Origin: Flaviflagellibacter sp963786225 | Lineage (GTDB): Bacteria; Pseudomonadota; Alphaproteobacteria; Rhizobiales; Methylopilaceae | Reading direction: 5' to 3' | NCBI GenBank assembly: GCA_963786225.1 | Contig: CAWAYQ010000032.1 | Span: forward strand, 248,001 to 312,000 | DNA length: 64,000 bases | In this document: in pieces, positions 8,879-17,446 of the stretch | Layout of the letters: each line of letters starts with the position of its first letter | How positions within the stretch are numbered: position 1 is the first letter of the stretch | Position numbers and translations under genes: made by a program | The notes under the pieces: model-generated | The model's input: the letters and a program-made list of their open reading frames with translations, nothing else | Told to the model about the DNA's origin: nothing | Database searches by the model: none

Positions 8879-9616
8879 ATGGGTAGGGGTAAAGACTTCA
8901 GGCCAAAAGGGGGCGGGCGACGGGGGTTTGACGACGATTTCCCGCCACCGAACGATTATCCGCCTCCGCGTTCGCCCTATGGCGGCGGTGGTGGCGGCGG
9001 CGGGGCTCCGAGCGGCGGTTTCAACCGCGGCCCTCAACCCGATCCGACCGGCGAGCCGGTCAACGCCACAGTGAAGTGGTTCAACGGCGAAAAGGGTTAC
9101 GGCTTCGCGGAGATTTCCGACGGGTCGGGCGACGCTTTCCTCCACATCGCAGCCTTGCAGGCCCTCGGCCGGGAAGCCGTGCCTCCGGGCGCGACGATGG
9201 TTGTCTATGTCGGACAAGGCCAGAAGGGCCGTCAGATCACCAAGGTCGTGTCGGTCGATGACTCGACGGCCGCGGCGGAAGCACCGCGTGCGCCCCGTCC
9301 GGGCGGCGGGGATCGTTTCGGTGGTGGCGGCGGCTTCGGCGGCGGTGGTGGCTTCGGCGGCGGCGCGGGTGCTCCCCGGCGCGGTCCTCCGGACCTCGGA
9401 CCTGCCACGGAGATGAGCGGCACGGTGAAGTGGTTCTCCGTGGACAAGGGCATGGGCTTCGTCGAGACGGGCGACGGCGGCAAGGACGTTTTCGTCCATA
9501 TCTCCGCCGTGCAGCGCTCCCAGATGACCAATCTGTTCGAAGGCCAAAAGGTCACCATGCAGGTGGTCGAGACCCCGAAGGGCCGTCAGGCGACATCGGT
9601 CAAGAGCGCCGAATAA
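8879..9616 (+). CDS. Protein with two cold-shock domains
   Basis: 245 aa. A proline/glycine-rich N-terminus (~residues 1-58) leads into a first cold-shock domain (NATVKWFNGEKGYGFAE, ending GRQITKVVSVD). A glycine-rich linker with FGGGGGFGG repeats follows (~residues 140-180), then a second domain (SGTVKWFSVDKGMGFVE, ending GRQATSVKSAE). Both domains keep RNP1-like aromatic residues (KGYGFAE, DVFVHIS), although the first RNP2 reads DAFLHIA. Such proteins bind single-stranded RNA/DNA; double-CSD forms are common in alphaproteobacteria. The glycine-rich segments resemble RNA-binding low-complexity regions. The gene has a long upstream gap (236 bp), as is usual for cold-shock mRNAs with a long leader. 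Confidence 0.9.
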   Translation: MGRGKDFRPKGGGRRGFDDDFPPPNDYPPPRSPYGGGGGGGGAPSGGFNRGPQPDPTGEPVNATVKWFNGEKGYGFAEISDGSGDAFLHIAALQALGREAVPPGATMVVYVGQGQKGRQITKVVSVDDSTAAAEAPRAPRPGGGDRFGGGGGFGGGGGFGGGAGAPRRGPPDLGPATEMSGTVKWFSVDKGMGFVETGDGGKDVFVHISAVQRSQMTNLFEGQKVTMQVVETPKGRQATSVKSAE

Positions 9617-9635
9617 CTCGTCTTCACATGAAATA

Positions 9636-9666
9636 AAAAAGGCCGGGCTGATGCCCGGCCTTTTTG
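9636..9666. terminator. Bidirectional terminator between cold-shock gene and chemoreceptor gene
   Basis: Perfect 8-bp stem GGCCGGGC-TGAT-GCCCGGCC, with A-run before (9635-9640) and T-run after (9661-9665), so it can serve both convergent genes. Confidence 0.9.
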
Positions 9667-9683
9667 TTTGCCTTGGTGGAAGA

Positions 9684-10952
9684 TCAGGCGGCGCGCATCG
9701 TGCGGAGCAGGCGGTCGACCTGGCCGCGCAGTTCGGAAGACTGCGTTGCGAGATCCTGGGCGAAGCTCAAGACCTCGCCGGCGGCGTCGTCGGTGATGTC
9801 GGAGGCTTCCTTCACGCCAAGGACGTTCCTGGACACTTCGCCCGTGCCGGTCGCGGCCTCGGCGACGTTGCGGGCGATCTCCTGCGAGACGGTGCCCTGT
9901 TCCTCGGTCGCGCCGGCAATGACGGTCGCGACTTCGTTCAGTTCGCGGACCTGGGCGCCGATTTCCTGGATTGAGGAAACGGTGCGGGTCGTGGCCTGCT
10001 GGATCGAGGCGATATGAATTTCGATGTCCTGCGTGGCCTTGGCGGTCTGGCTGGCGAGAGCCTTTACCTCGGACGCAACGACCGCAAATCCCCGGCCTGC
10101 TTCGCCCGCGCGTGCGGCCTCGATGGTCGCGTTAAGGGCAAGCAGATTGGTCTGCTCGGCGATGTCGCGGATAATGCCGACAATGGCTTCCACCCGCTGG
10201 GCGCTCTGCGACAGTTCCTGAACGTCGCTGTCGGAGTTGTCGACCTTGTCGGCGGTAAGTGAGATCAGCTTGGCCGCGTGGCCGATCTGCATGCCGATCT
10301 CGCGGAACGACGCGGACAGTTCTTCCGATGCGCTCGCGACCGACTGCACGTTGGCGTAGGTCTGCTCGGCGGCGGAGGCTGCGGCGATCGACTTCTCCGT
10401 TGTACCGACAGCGTTCGACATCAGGGCTTCCGACGCCTCGACCAGTTTTTCCGATGCTTTCGAAACGCTGGCGATGACGGTGCCGACTGCGGTCTCGAAT
10501 TCGGTGGCGAGCGCCATGATGCCGTCGCGCCGGTTTTGAGCACCGGCCGTCTCGGCTTCGCTGCGTTCGGCGTCCAGGCGGATGCTGTCGCTACGCCAGC
10601 CGCGGAAGATGGCGACGGCGGTCCAGCATGCGCCGAACTCATCTCCGCCAGGCTTTTCCGGGAGGGCGAAGTCGAGATCGCTCTTGGCGGTGCGGTTGAG
10701 CGCGTGGCTAACGGCGGCGAGGGGCCGGGCCACGGTCTTGATGCCGAGCATGGCCGCGAGCGCTGTCGCGGCGATGATCGCACCGCATGAAATCCCGAAA
10801 GTCGTCGTGGAAAGCGCTGCGAAGTCCTCGGCGGGCAGGGCTTGGGCCCCGCGCAGGGTCATCGCCCCGAAAAAGACCGCGCCAACAGATGCCAATGCCG
10901 GGATGGAGACCATCCCGATAATTCTGCCCTTGATACCCATCGGGTGCCCCAT
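9684..10952 (-). CDS. Methyl-accepting chemotaxis protein without a periplasmic sensor domain
   Basis: 422 aa. Two hydrophobic segments (~residues 10-30 and 48-68) are separated by only ~18 residues, then a HAMP-like stretch and a complete cytoplasmic signalling domain. The signalling tip reads VGIIRDIAEQTNLLALNATIEAARAGE-like sequence, with flanking coiled coils. Since the loop between the membrane helices is too short for a ligand-binding domain, it probably senses through the membrane, the HAMP region or a partner. ATG 10952 has a purine run too close to it; ATG 10940 (four codons in) is a reasonable alternative. No che genes are nearby. Confidence 0.93.
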   Translation of the reverse strand: MGHPMGIKGRIIGMVSIPALASVGAVFFGAMTLRGAQALPAEDFAALSTTTFGISCGAIIAATALAAMLGIKTVARPLAAVSHALNRTAKSDLDFALPEKPGGDEFGACWTAVAIFRGWRSDSIRLDAERSEAETAGAQNRRDGIMALATEFETAVGTVIASVSKASEKLVEASEALMSNAVGTTEKSIAAASAAEQTYANVQSVASASEELSASFREIGMQIGHAAKLISLTADKVDNSDSDVQELSQSAQRVEAIVGIIRDIAEQTNLLALNATIEAARAGEAGRGFAVVASEVKALASQTAKATQDIEIHIASIQQATTRTVSSIQEIGAQVRELNEVATVIAGATEEQGTVSQEIARNVAEAATGTGEVSRNVLGVKEASDITDDAAGEVLSFAQDLATQSSELRGQVDRLLRTMRAA

Positions 10953-11338
10953 CCCTCTTGTTTATACTAAGGGATAATAGGGGAGATCGGTTAACGCCTC
11001 GTTTGCTGTATTGACCAATTCACTCAAGGCTCCCACCGTCATCCCACGTGCCGGGAGCGGCGCGGCGGTATGCGGGGGGCACTCCGATCCGTTTGTCTTG
11101 AGCGCAGCGGCGTGTTGAACGCCATCGTCCTGCCAGAGGTGCTGGTGCGCGCTTCCTACGGGATGCACTGAGGAAATTCCGGCCTAAACCGAAGCGTGGT
11201 AATGCCGGGGCGGTGGACGAGTGTCGGATTGGTGGCCGGCCTGCGCGACAGACTTGAAGGCTTATCGGGCCCGCCCCGGGAACGACGGGAGAGTGCTGTG
11301 CGTTTGCACTCTGTCACGCGTGAAACCCGGTTACGCCC
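10953..11338. other. Intergenic region with no supported gene
   Basis: About 386 bp upstream of the divergent chemoreceptor and a small membrane-protein gene. Only short unconvincing frames occur on either strand. A partial CtrA-like motif (TTAACGCCTCGTTT, from 10991) lies ~40 bp upstream of the chemoreceptor start, matching only the first half-site. Confidence 0.4.
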
Positions 11339-11593
11339 ATGGCAGGCGGCAAGCGCAGATCCGTTTCGGAATTCGGCCCTGGCGACGAGCCGGGAGCCCC
11401 GGGACCTATCCCGACACCCGATCACACGACCGGTATCCCGGCGGCCCCGGCAACCCATCCGCCCGAGGCTCCGCTGGTGCCGTCCGATACGGCAATCGCG
11501 CTATTCTGGAACTCGTACGGCCCGGCCCTGACACTGATAGCGGCCGGGCTTGTGATCGTGATTTTGCTTCTCGTCACAGCCTTCGAGGCCTGA
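11339..11593 (+). CDS. Small proline-rich protein with C-terminal membrane helix
   Basis: 84 aa: a basic start (MAGGKRRSV), a P/G/T-rich middle of ~45 residues, and a hydrophobic helix near the C-terminus (ALTLIAAGLVIVILLLVTAF). Codon use is GC3-rich as in the neighbours, supporting coding, but the ribosome-binding site is weak. It ends 39 bp before hrpB. Unknown function; it looks like a tail-anchored membrane protein. Confidence 0.45.
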   Translation: MAGGKRRSVSEFGPGDEPGAPGPIPTPDHTTGIPAAPATHPPEAPLVPSDTAIALFWNSYGPALTLIAAGLVIVILLLVTAFEA

Positions 11594-11632
11594 GGACTTG
11601 CCACTGGGAACCGGCTGGGGTTCATCCGGGCG

Positions 11633-14098
11633 GTGCAGACGTTTGACACCAAGCTTCCCATCGACGAGGCGCTGCCCGCCCTGACAGCAGCGCTCTCGGC
11701 CCGGCCGAACGCGGTTCTGGTCGCTCCACCCGGCGCCGGCAAGACGACGCGCGTGCCGCTTGTCCTTCTCGACGAACTCTGGCGCGGAGACGGGCGGATC
11801 ATCCTGCTTGAGCCTCGGCGCCTGGCGGCGCGGGCCGCGGCGGAGCGCATGGCGTCGACGTTGGGGGAGACAGTCGGCGAAATCGTCGGCCTGCGCGTCC
11901 GGCTTGGCTCCAAGATCGGACCGAGGACCCGGATCGAGGTCGTGACCGAGGGCGTGTTTGCACGAATGGTGCTCGACGATCCGGAACTGAAGGGCGTCGC
12001 GGCGGTCCTGTTCGACGAATTCCACGAGCGGTCGCTCGACGGCGATCTCGGCCTTGCGCTTGCGCTCGATGCGCAATCGGGCCTGCGTCCCGATCTCAGA
12101 ATTCTGGTCATGTCGGCCACGCTTGACGGCGCCCGCGTGGCCAGGCTTCTCGACGATGCGCCGGTGGTCGAAAGCCTCGGGCGCAGCTTCCCCGTCGAGA
12201 CGCGCTATTTTGGGCGCGATCCGCGTGCGCGGATCGAAGATCAGGTGACGGATGTGGTGCGGCGGGCGTTCGGCGAGGAGACGGGCAGCATGCTTGTCTT
12301 TCTTCCCGGTCAGGCTGAAATCCGCCGGACCGGCGAGCGCTTGCGCGAGCGGCTTGGCGGCGCCGACGTTGTCGAGCTTCATGGCGGTCTCGATGCGCGC
12401 GAGCAGGACCATGCCATCCGTTCCGCGCCGCCGGGCACGCGCAAGATCGTGCTCGCGACCTCCATCGCCGAGACGAGCATCACGATCGAAGGTGTACGGG
12501 TTGTCGTGGATTGCGGGCTGTCGCGCGTTCCGGCGTTCGAGCCGGCGACCGGACTGACGAGGCTTGAGACGGTGAAAGTCTCGCGCGCCCAGGCCGATCA
12601 GCGGCGCGGCCGTGCGGGACGTACGGAACCGGGAGTCTGCTATCGGCTGTGGGAGGAGGCTGCGACCGCAAGCCTTCCGGCATTCCAGGCCCCGGAGATC
12701 CTCGCCGCCGATCTTGCGGGGCTTGTGCTCGATCTCGCGGCATGGGGTGTGAGCGAACCCGCGAGCCTGAATTGGCTGGATGCGCCGCCCGCGCCAGCCG
12801 TGATGGAGGCGAAAAAGCAGCTTGCGGAACTAGGCGCGCTCGATGGCGACGGGCGCATTACGTCGCGCGGCCACAATATGCGCCGCCTGCCGCTGCCGCC
12901 GCGTCTCGCGGCCATGCTGATCGATGCCGCGGGCGAGGGCGCGTCCGTACAGGCCGCGGAGATTGCGGTGGTCCTCGTCGAACGCGGGCTCGGCGGCGAC
13001 GGCGCGGACCTCTCCCATCGCATCGACCAGTTCCGCCGCGACCGCTCGCGCCGCGCGGAGGATGCGCGGCGGCTGGCACAGGGTTGGGCGACCGAGGCGG
13101 CGAAGCTCAATCCGGCGCGGGGAAAGAGCGAACCCGGCGTGGGTGCGCTGCTCGCGCTCGCTTATCCCGACCGGATCGGACAGGCGCGGGGCAAGACCGG
13201 TGAGTTCCGTCTCGCCAATGGGCGTGGAGCAAAGGTCGAAGCCGCGGATGCGCTGGCGCGCGAGCCTTATCTTGCGGTCGCGGACCTAGCGGGTGCGGCC
13301 GGCTCGGCGCGAATCAGGCTTGCCGCGGCGATTTCGCGGGAGGAGATCGAGCATCTGTTCGCGGATCGGATCGAGGCGAAGCGGGAGGTAGCGTTCGACG
13401 TTGCCACGGCGTCCGTACGCGCTCGGTCAGTGAAGCGGCTTGGTGCGCTTGTTCTGTCGGATGCGCCGCTGCCGACGCCGCGTAACGAGGATTCGGCGCG
13501 GGCCTTGGCGGAGGGTGTCGCGGCGCTGGGCGTGGAGCGTCTGCCCTGGACGAAAGCGCAGACGCAGTTGCGAGAACGCGCCGGATTTCTGCGCAGGGCG
13601 GAAGGCGATACCTGGCCCGATCTGTCGGATGATGGCCTTGCGCGGAACGCGGGGGAATGGCTCGCGCCCTATCTTGCGGGAAAGGCCACGCTCTCCGAGA
13701 TCGGGGCCGACGATCTCGATGCGGCGCTGAAAGCATTTTTGCCTTACGATCTGACACGACGTCTGGACAACGAGGCACCGACGCATTTCCTGGCGCCGAC
13801 AGGATCGCGGCTTGCCGTCGATTATTCCGGCGCCGAGCCGTCGATCTCGGTGCGGGTGCAGGAGCTGTTTGGACTTGACGTGCATCCATCGCTTGCCGGC
13901 GGCCGCGTGCCCTTGGTGCTGGAACTGCTGTCGCCCGCGCATCGGCCGGTGCAGGTGACGCGCGATCTTCCGGGCTTCTGGCGCGGCTCGTGGAGCGCGG
14001 TGCGCGCTGACATGCGCGGGCGCTATCCGAGGCATCCATGGCCCGAAGATCCTCGTGTGGCCGAGGCGACGCGGCGGGTGAAGGCGCGGGGGACCTAG
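11633..14098 (+). CDS. hrpB: ATP-dependent RNA helicase HrpB
   Basis: 821 aa, full length for HrpB, a DEAH-box-like helicase of unclear cellular role. Motifs in order: Walker A APPGAGKTTRVP (~residue 32), motif II DEFHE, SAT motif MSATLD, helicase C domain with SIAETSITIEGV and QRRGRAGR, then the helicase-associated domain and the family-specific C-terminal domain ending RYPRHPWPEDP, an HrpB signature. Start is GTG 11633. It is convergent with the DUF1194 gene. Confidence 0.95.
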   Translation: MQTFDTKLPIDEALPALTAALSARPNAVLVAPPGAGKTTRVPLVLLDELWRGDGRIILLEPRRLAARAAAERMASTLGETVGEIVGLRVRLGSKIGPRTRIEVVTEGVFARMVLDDPELKGVAAVLFDEFHERSLDGDLGLALALDAQSGLRPDLRILVMSATLDGARVARLLDDAPVVESLGRSFPVETRYFGRDPRARIEDQVTDVVRRAFGEETGSMLVFLPGQAEIRRTGERLRERLGGADVVELHGGLDAREQDHAIRSAPPGTRKIVLATSIAETSITIEGVRVVVDCGLSRVPAFEPATGLTRLETVKVSRAQADQRRGRAGRTEPGVCYRLWEEAATASLPAFQAPEILAADLAGLVLDLAAWGVSEPASLNWLDAPPAPAVMEAKKQLAELGALDGDGRITSRGHNMRRLPLPPRLAAMLIDAAGEGASVQAAEIAVVLVERGLGGDGADLSHRIDQFRRDRSRRAEDARRLAQGWATEAAKLNPARGKSEPGVGALLALAYPDRIGQARGKTGEFRLANGRGAKVEAADALAREPYLAVADLAGAAGSARIRLAAAISREEIEHLFADRIEAKREVAFDVATASVRARSVKRLGALVLSDAPLPTPRNEDSARALAEGVAALGVERLPWTKAQTQLRERAGFLRRAEGDTWPDLSDDGLARNAGEWLAPYLAGKATLSEIGADDLDAALKAFLPYDLTRRLDNEAPTHFLAPTGSRLAVDYSGAEPSISVRVQELFGLDVHPSLAGGRVPLVLELLSPAHRPVQVTRDLPGFWRGSWSAVRADMRGRYPRHPWPEDPRVAEATRRVKARGT

Positions 14099-14142
14099 CA
14101 AAGCCACGCCTCGCCCCCGCATCGGGGCGGATCATGCCTCCT

Positions 14143-14952
14143 TTATTGCCAGTCCGGCCCGCCGTCGCCATAGCGGTCCCGCCAGATCTGTTCGCCGATC
14201 ATGCAGTTCACCGGCGGCCTTGCTTGGGCGCGGATGAAGTCGGCGGGCGGCTCCAGCGCCGAAATTTCCAGAACGAGCTTGGTGCGGATCGCATCCGCGA
14301 AACGGGCTTTGTCCGAGACCGAAATGACGAAGGCGCCAGGACCTCCGATCACGCAATCCCGGTAGTAATCTTCGAGATTGGCGACGTCGACGGTCCAGGA
14401 GTTCGGCGCTTTTAAAGCAAGCGGCAAGCCGTTGATGCCGATACCCTTCGCGACGACCTGGTCGCGTATGTAAGTCACGGCATTGCCCTGATTGTTCGGG
14501 CCGTCGCCGGATATGTCGATGACGCGGCGCATGCCCTCATAGGCGTTCGTTGCAAACAGGCGCGACGAAAAATCGAGCGCGCCGGAGATCGAGGTCCGAT
14601 AGGCGCGATTGGGCGCGGCTTCGAGCAGTTTGTCGGCGAAAACCTGAGCGCTGTCCGGCCCGTCGATCACGTGCCAGTCGATGAGGACCGCCTGTTGGGT
14701 GGCGCCGGCCCATTCGACATAGGCAACGGCGATGCGGCCGTAAACGCCCTCCTTGATGGCGTCGAGTACGGCCTTGGACAGGATGGCGTTCACGTAGCCG
14801 TCGCGTTGAAGCTGCAGCTCGTCGACGTCCATGGAATAGGAAATGTCGACGGCGAGGACGAGTTCGAGATCGACCTTGGCCGCATCCGGCCCTGTCTGAG
14901 CCGCCGCGGTGCTGAGTCCGAACAGGAATGCGATCAATGCCAGGATCCGCAT
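14143..14952 (-). CDS. DUF1194 family, von Willebrand factor A-like secreted protein
   Basis: 269 aa with an N-terminal signal peptide (MRILALIAFLFGLSTAAAQ). The mature protein starts a VWA-like fold: LVLAVDISYSMD gives the DxSxS MIDAS motif, and RRVIDISGDGPNNQG the later metal-site region. These proteins occur widely in alphaproteobacteria and are thought to bind divalent metal and a partner protein in the periplasm; the role is unknown. ATG 14952 has AGAGGG 6-8 bases upstream. The same frame runs on to 15072 without signal-like sequence, so the shorter start is preferred. Confidence 0.85.
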   Translation of the reverse strand: MRILALIAFLFGLSTAAAQTGPDAAKVDLELVLAVDISYSMDVDELQLQRDGYVNAILSKAVLDAIKEGVYGRIAVAYVEWAGATQQAVLIDWHVIDGPDSAQVFADKLLEAAPNRAYRTSISGALDFSSRLFATNAYEGMRRVIDISGDGPNNQGNAVTYIRDQVVAKGIGINGLPLALKAPNSWTVDVANLEDYYRDCVIGGPGAFVISVSDKARFADAIRTKLVLEISALEPPADFIRAQARPPVNCMIGEQIWRDRYGDGGPDWQ

Positions 14953-15081
14953 GGTACCCTCTGGTGCAGTCCCTGCACCCATCGTGCCACCTGTTGGCCG
15001 CTTGTCAAAGCCCGCCTGGGACAGGCCCTTAACGCCTTCTTGGGGATCAAGGGCGATCCTCCCCAAGATCAAGGGGGCTCG

Positions 15082-15582
15082 ATGTTCAGGCTGGTTTTCG
15101 CCTTCGTTGCTTTCGCAGTGATTCTGGCTCTCACCGTGCCGGACCTGACCAAACGCGTCGTTGAAAAGCTGCAGGCCCGGCAGGAAGAGCAGAAACCCGC
15201 GCCCGGAAGCAGAGCGCGGGTGATGCTGTCAGCCGATGGGCGCGGCCATTTCGAGACGGATCTCGTTGTCAACGGACGGCCGCTCAAGGCGATGGTCGAC
15301 ACCGGCGCGAGCGTTGTCGCGCTGACTTATGAGGACGGCCGCGCACTCGGCCTGGTGCGGCCCGGCGACCGTTATGACATGAAGTTGCAGACCGCGAACG
15401 GTACGGCCGGGGCGAAGCGTGTGTTCCTGAGCAATGTGCGCCTCGGCGGTATTTCGCTCTCGAATGTCGAGGGCATCATCGCCCAGGAAGGCGCGCTCGG
15501 CGTCAATCTTCTCGGCATGACGTTTCTGAAAGAGTTGCGGACGTTCGAAATGCAAAGCGGCCGCCTGATCCTGGAACAATAA
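15082..15582 (+). CDS. Membrane-anchored retropepsin-like aspartic protease (TIGR02281 family)
   Basis: 166 aa. One N-terminal membrane segment (~residues 2-20) is followed by a short linker and a single retropepsin-like domain with catalytic motif MVDTGASVVAL (~residue 73), then GVNLLGMTFL. Such clan-AA proteases are single-chain and probably dimerise, with the active site in the periplasm; the substrate is unknown. GGGGG precedes ATG 15082. The last codons form the first copy of a 30-bp tandem repeat that continues after the stop. Confidence 0.85.
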   Translation: MFRLVFAFVAFAVILALTVPDLTKRVVEKLQARQEEQKPAPGSRARVMLSADGRGHFETDLVVNGRPLKAMVDTGASVVALTYEDGRALGLVRPGDRYDMKLQTANGTAGAKRVFLSNVRLGGISLSNVEGIIAQEGALGVNLLGMTFLKELRTFEMQSGRLILEQ

Positions 15583-15695
15583 GCCGCCCGTCCCGTCCTC
15601 CCGACACAAAAGGCCGCCGTTCCGGCGATCCTGGAACAAAAGGCCGCCGTCCCGGCCATCCTGAAACAAAAGGCCGCCGTCCCGGCGGGCGTGAA
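15576..15695. repeat. Four-copy 30-bp tandem repeat
   Basis: Units start at 15576, 15606, 15636 and 15666. The last three are nearly identical (ACAAAAGGCCGCCGTCCCGG core); the first is degenerate and overlaps the last codons and stop of the aspartic-protease gene. Because the unit is a multiple of three, the frame of the protease continues through all copies, each encoding a version of (L)xQKAAVPAI. Confidence 0.85.
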
Positions 15696-15738
15696 ATGTG
15701 CTATTCGCTCGGACGGTAAGAGCTTCCGAGGAGAGCCC

Positions 15739-17238
15739 ATGTTTCCGAAACCGCAGCCGAGCCTGACGCCCAACACCTATGCCTATGAGAGCGGGCCGAT
15801 GGTGAAGGCGACCGGCTTCCGCGAATACGACGCGCGCTGGTTGTTCGAGAAGGAAATAAACTTGATGGGCGTCCAGGCGCTCGGCATGGGCATCGGCACA
15901 TTGATGCACCGGATGGGCATAAAGCCCGCGATCGTTACCGGCCACGATTTCCGCGGCTATTCGGCCTCGATCAAGATGGCGCTGGTGACCGGCCTCATGG
16001 CGGCGGGCATCAAGGTCCACGATATCGGCCTCGCAATGTCGCCTATGGCTTACTTCGCGCAGTTCGAGCTGGACGTTCCGGCGGTCGCGATGGTCACCGC
16101 CTCGCACAACGACAATGGCTGGACCGGTGTGAAGATGGGCGTGAACCGCCCGCTGACGTTCGGTCCCGATGAGATGACGCAGCTGAAAGAGGTCGTGCTC
16201 AACGCCGATTTCGAACTGAGGGCCGGCGGCGGTTATGTTTTCGTCGACAACTTCCCCGAACGCTACATCAGGGACCTGACGAACCGTCCGAAGCTGAAGC
16301 GCAAGCTGAAGGTCGTCTGCGCCTGCGGAAACGGCACCGCCGGTGCGTTTACGCCCCAGGTCCTGCGCGCACTCGGCTGCGAGGTCGTCGAACTCGACAC
16401 CGAACTCGATCACTCGTTCCCGAAATACAATCCGAATCCCGAGGATATGGAGATGCTCCATGCCATGCGCGACGCCGTCCTGGCGTCCGGGGCCGACGTT
16501 GCGCTGGGGTTCGACGGCGACGGCGACCGCTGCGGCGTGGTCGACAACGAGGGCGAGGAGATTTTTGCCGACAAGGTCGGCGTCATGCTGGCGCGCGACC
16601 TATCAAAGGTACACACGAATCCGACTTTCGTGGTCGACGTGAAGTCGACCGGCCTGTTCGTGACCGACCCCGTCCTGATCGCGAACGGCGTAAAGGCCGA
16701 CTACTGGAAGACCGGCCACTCCTACATGAAGCGCCGGGTCAACGAGACCGGCGCGCTCGCTGGTTTCGAGAAATCCGGACATTACTTCTTCAACAAACCG
16801 ATCGGGCGCGGCTACGACGACGGCCTGGTTTCGGCGATCGCCGTGCTCGACATGCTCGACCGCAGTCCGGACAAATCCATGTCGGATCTAAAAAATGCGC
16901 TGCCCAAAACCTGGGGCTCGCCGACCATGGCGCCGCATTGTGCAGACGAGGTGAAGTACGGGATCGTCGAGAAGGTCGTTAAGCACTTCGAGGACGCGCA
17001 AAAGAGGGGTGAGAAAGTCGCCGGGCAGCCGATCCGCGATCTCGTGACGGTGAACGGTGTGCGCGTGACGGTCGAGGACGGCACATGGGGGTTGGTCCGG
17101 GCATCGTCGAACAAGCCGGAACTCGTCGTCGTTGTCGAAAGCCCGATATCGGAGGCACGCATGCGCGAAATGTTCGCCGCCGTGGACGGCGTTCTCAGAA
17201 CTCATCCCGAGGTCGGGGTATACAACCAAACGTTGTAA
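15739..17238 (+). CDS. Phosphomannomutase / phosphoglucomutase
   Basis: 499 aa of the alpha-D-phosphohexomutase superfamily, interconverting mannose- or glucose-6-phosphate and 1-phosphate for polysaccharide and LPS synthesis. The phosphoserine loop is TASHNDNGWTG (~residue 117), the Mg-binding loop GFDGDGDRCG (~residue 257), the sugar-specificity loop FEKSGHYFF (~residue 340), and a C-terminal phosphate-binding domain ends the protein. ATG 15739 has a good GAGGAGA site; an in-frame GTG at 15691 lies inside the upstream repeats. It could be named algC/manB-like; substrate preference cannot be read from sequence. Confidence 0.92.
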   Translation: MFPKPQPSLTPNTYAYESGPMVKATGFREYDARWLFEKEINLMGVQALGMGIGTLMHRMGIKPAIVTGHDFRGYSASIKMALVTGLMAAGIKVHDIGLAMSPMAYFAQFELDVPAVAMVTASHNDNGWTGVKMGVNRPLTFGPDEMTQLKEVVLNADFELRAGGGYVFVDNFPERYIRDLTNRPKLKRKLKVVCACGNGTAGAFTPQVLRALGCEVVELDTELDHSFPKYNPNPEDMEMLHAMRDAVLASGADVALGFDGDGDRCGVVDNEGEEIFADKVGVMLARDLSKVHTNPTFVVDVKSTGLFVTDPVLIANGVKADYWKTGHSYMKRRVNETGALAGFEKSGHYFFNKPIGRGYDDGLVSAIAVLDMLDRSPDKSMSDLKNALPKTWGSPTMAPHCADEVKYGIVEKVVKHFEDAQKRGEKVAGQPIRDLVTVNGVRVTVEDGTWGLVRASSNKPELVVVVESPISEARMREMFAAVDGVLRTHPEVGVYNQTL

Positions 17239-17334
17239 GAGTTTCGGTTTGCCCCAATGGGATGTCGCGCGATGAGAGTCGTACGCAACAAAAATGTGCA
17301 ATTGGGGTGAAAGGCCCCATCTCCGCCTCACTTT

Positions 17335-17349
17335 TTAACGCCTGCTTAA
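17335..17349. promoter_or_regulatory. CtrA-type box upstream of the GGDEF-EAL gene
   Basis: TTAA-N7-TTAA (TTAACGCCTGCTTAA) exactly matches the CtrA consensus of alphaproteobacteria and lies ~100 bp before the start of the c-di-GMP gene, a plausible promoter distance. In this GC-rich DNA such a match is rare by chance. Confidence 0.5.
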
Positions 17350-17446
17350 GTTCATCCGGCTAACCGTTCATGAACACGGACCCTGTTCGGCTCCATGTGT
17401 TGTCCGGAAATGGGTGCATGTGTTGGCGCCCTAAACGCATCACAGC

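Noticed and set aside
10962..11168. 68-aa minus-strand frame upstream of the chemoreceptor
   Set aside because: No ribosome-binding site, no recognisable composition or domain.
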